DNA of 18,959 bases. Source: Euryarchaeota archaeon UBA91 (GTDB taxonomy: Archaea; Thermoplasmatota; Poseidoniia; Poseidoniales; Poseidoniaceae). Position numbers and translations under genes: made by a program. The stretch lies in the NCBI GenBank assembly GCA_002499705.1, contig DAMU01000053.1, positions 7,293 to 26,251 on the forward strand, read 5' to 3'. The notes below the pieces were generated by a model, which saw nothing but the letters and a program-made list of their open reading frames with translations, had not been told where the DNA came from and did no database searches. Numbering within the stretch: the stretch's first letter is position 1; the number at the start of each line of letters is the position of its first letter. This document shows, piece by piece, positions 15,865 through 18,959 of this stretch.

Positions 15865-15906
15865 TTCTTTACTTACACCCCTCGGTGAAACTGAAAGTGA
15901 ATGGAA

Positions 15907-16224
15907 TCAGTATGTGTCTTCAGATTTGTTATCTTTCTTCCACTTTCTGTAGCAACTTTTGCAGACTCGAACACGGCCCTTACGCTCATCATAGCCGCCA
16001 CTGCCCCACACATCAATTGCGTTATCTATTGAAAGTGAGCGTCCGCCTAGTTTTTTATCGGCAAATCCATCACACGATTTGATACCACAAGGAATATGCC
16101 CTTCAATAACTGGAGATTTTTTGTTCTCATGTGAGTTCTTGTCAGAACCACCCTTGTGCTTCCGGGCTTTAGCTTTGAATCCCATGACTGAATGCTGTAG
16201 GCGAGAATCTTTCAAGTTTCGCAT
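15907..16224 (-). CDS. Small Cys4 (putative zinc-finger) basic protein downstream of tfb
   Basis: A 105-aa protein, or 92 aa if the second ATG (16185) is used. The N-terminus is very basic (GFKAKARKHKGG). Four cysteines form two knuckles, C46-x4-C51 and C88-x2-C91, separated by a conserved-looking GGRSLSIDNAIDVWGSG segment. The last part, CKSCYRKWKKDNK, resembles the helix end of a treble-clef zinc finger. Charge and Cys pattern suggest nucleic-acid or ribosome binding, but this is inference and no named family is recognised. It begins 15 nt after the tfb stop on the same strand and has no TATA box, so it is probably co-transcribed with tfb. No alternative frame is more convincing. Confidence 0.65.
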   Translation of the reverse strand: MRNLKDSRLQHSVMGFKAKARKHKGGSDKNSHENKKSPVIEGHIPCGIKSCDGFADKKLGGRSLSIDNAIDVWGSGGYDERKGRVRVCKSCYRKWKKDNKSEDTY

Positions 16225-16239
16225 CTCTACGGCGTTGAA

Positions 16240-17253
16240 TCACTGTTTCGAAACTTCACCGAGTTGGCCGAGTAGACCTTCGATAAGGCGTAGTAGTCCA
16301 CGAAGCGTGACTTCGGATACGTTTGCAACCTTGCACACTTCAGATTGGGTTCGAGGAGAACTGGTCTCGTTACTGACTTTGTAAATCAGTGCAGCAGCTA
16401 CGCCCATAGGTTTCTTGCCTTGCCAAAGTTCTTCATGCGGTTTGATGACTGACCAAAGGTGCTCAATTTGAGTGTAGATGCTTGGTTGTAGTTGCAAATC
16501 AGAGATGAACTTGTCGAAGTATTGGTCTGGGGAAGAAATCTTGTGAAGATTCAGTTTCCGGGAAACTTGTCGAATCAGTCGGGATAACTCTTTTTCAGAT
16601 ACTTCAAATGCTTCTGAAATCTCGATAATTTGTCGTGGGAGGTTCTCTTGACGTGCAACAAGGTAAGTGCACGCAGCAGTAACTCCGGCGATGGAGCGTC
16701 CAGTAACGAAACCTTCACCTGACAACCGTCGATACAGTCGAGCAGTTTCTTCTTGAAGCGGCTTTGGCAATCCTGAATGGTCTCGTATGAACTGATTGGC
16801 ACGAACCAGATTTCTCTCCCGGCTCTTGCGTGTTTTCGAACGCTCATCAACAACACGTCGACGACGCCATTCTCTACGAGAACGTGCGGATATTCCGTGC
16901 CTGCCAGCGCTTCCTGAATTCAAATCTCGGACATCAATGGTGGTGTTCAGTCCTTTGTCAGCGAGAGTGTATGTCAATGGCTGGCCCACTCGGGAGCGGT
17001 CTTGACTGCGGTCGCGATTCGTCCACTCTGCTCCGGGGTCAATGACGTTTTCTTCAACGACTAATCCACAGCTGTTGCAAGTGATCTCACCTCGAGAATC
17101 GTCAAGTTGCCAATCAATGGCACCACAATCTTCGCATGGCCGGGTGTGACCTTCGAGAGTTCGACGAATTTCGTCGTTCCCGCTACGGTTTGAATCAGTG
17201 TTTTGTCCTCGGTGCGGCTGTCCGCCTGCATTGTCTTCTGAATGAACTTTCAT
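16240..17253 (-). CDS. tfb: Transcription initiation factor IIB (TFB)
   Basis: A 337-aa archaeal TFB, which bridges TBP-DNA and RNA polymerase at promoters. The zinc ribbon is C40-x2-C43 and C59-x2-C62, followed by the B-reader/linker region including GAEWTNRDRSQDRSRVG and a hyper-basic stretch (SRREWRRRRVVDERSKTRKSRERN). Two cyclin-like repeats follow (about 145-230 and 240-330). The first contains GRSIAGVTAACTYLVAR and the second KPMGVAAALIYKVSN, with the expected C-terminal helix-turn-helix (SEVCKVANVSEVTLRGLL) used for BRE contact. An extension of about 39 residues precedes the ribbon. Upstream is a strong TATA box and, between it and the ATG, three 11-bp direct repeats, so regulation at initiation is likely. 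The next gene downstream encodes a small Cys4 protein. Confidence 0.96.
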   Translation of the reverse strand: MKVHSEDNAGGQPHRGQNTDSNRSGNDEIRRTLEGHTRPCEDCGAIDWQLDDSRGEITCNSCGLVVEENVIDPGAEWTNRDRSQDRSRVGQPLTYTLADKGLNTTIDVRDLNSGSAGRHGISARSRREWRRRRVVDERSKTRKSRERNLVRANQFIRDHSGLPKPLQEETARLYRRLSGEGFVTGRSIAGVTAACTYLVARQENLPRQIIEISEAFEVSEKELSRLIRQVSRKLNLHKISSPDQYFDKFISDLQLQPSIYTQIEHLWSVIKPHEELWQGKKPMGVAAALIYKVSNETSSPRTQSEVCKVANVSEVTLRGLLRLIEGLLGQLGEVSKQ

Positions 17254-17286
17254 CTTGTTAACCTCTTGTTAAGTAGTTGTTAGCCG
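17254..17286 (-). repeat. Three 11-bp direct repeats between the tfb TATA box and start codon
   Basis: On the plus strand TTGTTA occurs at 17255, 17266 and 17277, exactly 11 bp apart. The units are CTTGTTAACCT, CTTGTTAAGTA and GTTGTTAGCCG. They cover the predicted initiation site and short leader of tfb, so they look like an operator read on one face of the helix. Confidence 0.7.
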
Positions 17287-17289
17287 CAG

Positions 17290-17298
17290 TATATAAAT
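17290..17298 (-). promoter_or_regulatory. TATA box of tfb
   Basis: On the minus strand ATTTATATA is a near-consensus archaeal TATA box, preceded by CGTGGG in the BRE position. The predicted start is near 17268, giving a leader of about 15 nt that contains a GAGG motif 8 nt before the ATG. Confidence 0.75.
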
Positions 17299-17428
17299 CC
17301 CACGAGGGGATGCTCACTGTGGCTGAAACTGCGTAAAGCGGTTTTACACTGTGGTGTCTCCGGTTGGCTACAATTAGGAATATCTACCTACTGGCTATAA
17401 AGGGTTGTTTTTTTAGCCCATGAGGGGA
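17299..17428. repeat. Two copies of CCCAYGAGGGGA in the tfb-purA intergenic region
   Basis: CCCACGAGGGGA (17299-17310) and CCCATGAGGGGA (17417-17428) differ at one base. Each has an inverted CCC/GGG core. In the tfb direction each lies just upstream of an A/T-rich, TATA-like stretch. Confidence 0.55.
17396..17401 (+). promoter_or_regulatory. Candidate TATA box of purA
   Basis: TATAAA in GGCTATAAAGGG is the best plus-strand TATA match in the gap. Initiation about 25 nt downstream would leave a leader of roughly 95-100 nt. A weaker alternative, GCATAATAC near 17439-17447, would give about 50 nt. A T7 tract lies at 17408-17414. Confidence 0.45.
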
Positions 17429-17509
17429 CTTTTGTGCTGCATAATACAGAGCGAAAACGCTTAATGCACTAACGCATAGTTCAAAGACGGTACTCAAAGA
17501 CAGCGCTAT

Positions 17510-17516
17510 GAGGAGA
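17510..17516 (+). promoter_or_regulatory. Shine-Dalgarno-like site of purA
   Basis: GAGGAGA ends 5 nt before the purA ATG at 17522. It is the strongest ribosome-binding-site match in the window and fits a leadered purA mRNA, in contrast to its leaderless neighbours. Confidence 0.6.
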
Positions 17517-17521
17517 GAATC

Positions 17522-18823
17522 ATGCCAGCCACTGTAGTTCTAGGAGCCCAATGGGGAGATGAAGGAAAAGGGAAACTCGTTGACCGTATCGCTGAGCAAG
17601 CGACATGGGTCGCTCGCTTTCAGGGTGGCAATAATGCAGGGCATACAGTGGTCCTTGGCGATCAAGTACTGAAGTTTCATCTCTTGCCTTCGGGTATTAC
17701 TCGAAAAGAATGCCATCTCATACTCGGAGACGGCATGGTGATTGACCCGTGGGTACTCAATACTGAATTGACAGGATGGCAAGAATCAAGCGGAGAAGAC
17801 CCTCGTGGAGAACGCCTCTATGTGAGCGAGCGTGCACACATCATCCTTCCTTTCCACTGTTACTTGGATGGCTTGGATAAGAAAATCGGAACTACGGGCC
17901 GAGGAATCGGGCCTACATATGCTGACAAAATCAATCGAATAGGTCTGCGATTTGGTGATTTAGCCGAAGTTAAGGATGACGATGATTGGATGCAATCAAC
18001 AACAGAACGGATGAATGCAACCCTAGCAGCTGCTGGAAGTGACGAGCGAATCACAGCCTCTGGGCTCAAGGATGATATTCACTGGATTTGGGATGCTTAT
18101 TCGACTTCGATTCGAAATACAGGTCTCATGCTTGACAATGCGTTGAAACTTGGAGAACATATTATCCTTGAAGGTGCACAAGGTTGTCTTTTGGACATTG
18201 ACCAAGGCACATTCCCTTACGTGACTTCTTCGGTCACCTCTCGAGGAAATGCCTCTCATGGTGCGGGAATTCATCCGGGCCACATTGAGGAAGTCATCGG
18301 CATCACGAAAGCCTACATTACTCGGGTCGGACATGGTGCAATGCCGACTGAACTTGAGGATGAAGTTGGAGACCACCTTGGGACGGTCGGTCATGAATTT
18401 GGAACGACAACTGGTCGAAAGCGACGATGTGGCTGGTTTGATGCGGTTGTCATGCGCCATGCCAATCGAATCAATGGTTTCACAGGACTTGCACTTACCA
18501 AACTCGATGTCCTTGGCGGTCTTGATGAAATCAAGATCTGTGTGGCTTACGAGTTAGACGGAAAAGAGATTTTGGAAATGCCAGCAAGTGCAACTGCACT
18601 TGAACGTTGCAAGCCAGTTTACGTCTCCATGCCAGGATTCCCGTCGCACACGCTTGATGAATGGTTGAATATTGCAAAGAGAGCCAATGAAGATGGTCAA
18701 GGATACGCTGCTTTACCTTCTGCTGCTCAACAATACATCAAGAAAGTCGAAGCAATTGTTGGCGTTCCGTGCACCAGTGTTGGTGTTGGACCTGACCGTG
18801 ATGCGACAATCGATGCGGTTTGA
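17522..18823 (+). CDS. purA: Adenylosuccinate synthetase
   Basis: A 433-aa enzyme that converts IMP, aspartate and GTP to adenylosuccinate, GDP and phosphate, the first committed step from IMP to AMP, in the cytosol. Length is the same as the E. coli enzyme within one residue. The N-terminal VVLGAQWGDEGKGK carries Asp13, and GGNNAGHTV carries His41, the catalytic acid/base pair. Further hallmarks are GTTGRGIGPTYADK, EGAQGCLLDIDQGTFPYVTSS, GAGIHPGHIEEVIGITKAY, the ligand loop HEFGTTTGRKRRCGW and the C-terminal GVPCTSVGVGPDRDATI. All look intact. The start is supported by GAGGAGA 5 nt upstream. The gene is divergent from tfb, and the leader appears long and repeat-containing. It is followed 57 nt later by a tRNA-Ala gene on the same strand. 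Confidence 0.97.
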   Translation: MPATVVLGAQWGDEGKGKLVDRIAEQATWVARFQGGNNAGHTVVLGDQVLKFHLLPSGITRKECHLILGDGMVIDPWVLNTELTGWQESSGEDPRGERLYVSERAHIILPFHCYLDGLDKKIGTTGRGIGPTYADKINRIGLRFGDLAEVKDDDDWMQSTTERMNATLAAAGSDERITASGLKDDIHWIWDAYSTSIRNTGLMLDNALKLGEHIILEGAQGCLLDIDQGTFPYVTSSVTSRGNASHGAGIHPGHIEEVIGITKAYITRVGHGAMPTELEDEVGDHLGTVGHEFGTTTGRKRRCGWFDAVVMRHANRINGFTGLALTKLDVLGGLDEIKICVAYELDGKEILEMPASATALERCKPVYVSMPGFPSHTLDEWLNIAKRANEDGQGYAALPSAAQQYIKKVEAIVGVPCTSVGVGPDRDATIDAV

Positions 18824-18880
18824 TTCGAGTCTTCTGAAGGTGAAAACTCAAAAGGGGGTGGCTCAACCCTCGGAGCATAG

Positions 18881-18956
18881 GGGCGTATAGCTCAGTTGGA
18901 AGAGTGCTTGGTTTGCAACCAAGATGTCGTGGGTTCAAATCCCACTACGTCCACCA
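18881..18956 (+). tRNA. tRNA-Ala (anticodon UGC)
   Basis: A full cloverleaf can be drawn. The acceptor is GGGCGTA with TACGTCC, including the G3:U70 pair that marks alanine tRNAs. The D-arm is GCTC/GAGT with an 8-nt loop. The anticodon stem is CTTGG/CCAAG with loop TTTGCAA, anticodon TGC at 18914-18916. There is a 5-nt variable loop, and the T-arm is GTGGG/CCCAC with TTCAAAT. Discriminator A is at 18953 and CCA at 18954-18956 is encoded. No intron is present. Confidence 0.96.
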
Positions 18957-18959
18957 CCC

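Noticed and set aside
17508..17537. A nine-codon upstream frame (ATG at 17508) overlapping the purA start.
   Set aside because: Its ATG sits just before and overlaps the purA ribosome site; it is probably chance, though it could be reconsidered if the leader proves regulatory.
18023..18460. A 145-codon open frame antisense to purA.
   Set aside because: It lies wholly inside purA, has no family features and no promoter.
1..18959. Search for CRISPR arrays, insertion sequences, integrases, rRNA and toxin-antitoxin or defence genes.
   Set aside because: No spaced repeat arrays, transposase motifs or terminal inverted repeats were seen; the tRNA-Ala at the right edge has no visible adjacent integrase or att duplication within the window.

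Overview
The window is archaeal chromosomal DNA and most resembles a marine planktonic euryarchaeon of the Marine Group II/III type (Ca. Poseidoniia, Thermoplasmatota). Archaeal diagnosis rests on a TFB transcription factor, a membrane-anchored LonB protease, ribosomal protein eL40, a UPF0147 protein, a TrmI-type tRNA methyltransferase and an archaeal-type prepilin peptidase. TATA-like boxes about 24-28 nt upstream of several start codons point to leaderless transcripts. The lineage placement is an inference from gene content and from the large modular surface proteins; no phylogeny was run.

Layout. 1-3372: a 5'-truncated giant surface protein (SGNH-hydrolase head, NEW3/CARDB-like beta domains, one membrane segment, cytosolic zinc ribbon), converging stop-to-stop on trmI (3373-4161, minus). 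4302-7778: a second giant surface protein (Omp28/thioredoxin-like head with CPPC, beta domains, coiled coil, membrane anchor, Q/P/A-rich tail). 7858-12805: a co-directional block of LonB protease, MFS transporter and an AI-2E-family membrane protein, ending stop-to-stop against a UPF0147 gene (minus). 13147-14148: prepilin peptidase. 14177-14326 (minus): eL40, a 49-aa gene. 14424-15221: a metallo-beta-lactamase-fold protein whose metal ligands are almost all replaced. 15218-17253 (minus): a short beta-propeller-like protein, a small Cys4 protein and tfb. 17522-18823: purA, divergent from tfb across a repeat-rich 268-bp regulatory region. 18881-18956: tRNA-Ala(UGC) with the G3:U70 identity pair and an encoded CCA end.

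How the genes fit together. Most are housekeeping: transcription initiation (tfb), translation (eL40, tRNA-Ala, trmI), purine synthesis (purA) and membrane protein quality control (lonB). The accessory interest lies at the cell surface, in two large single-pass proteins with enzyme-like heads and unusual cytosolic tails, and in the prepilin peptidase that would mature type IV pilin-like proteins. No mobile element, CRISPR array, rRNA or integrase was seen. The best candidates for something undescribed are the ligand-less MBL-fold protein, the 11-bp-phased repeats at the tfb start, and the architecture of the two surface proteins.
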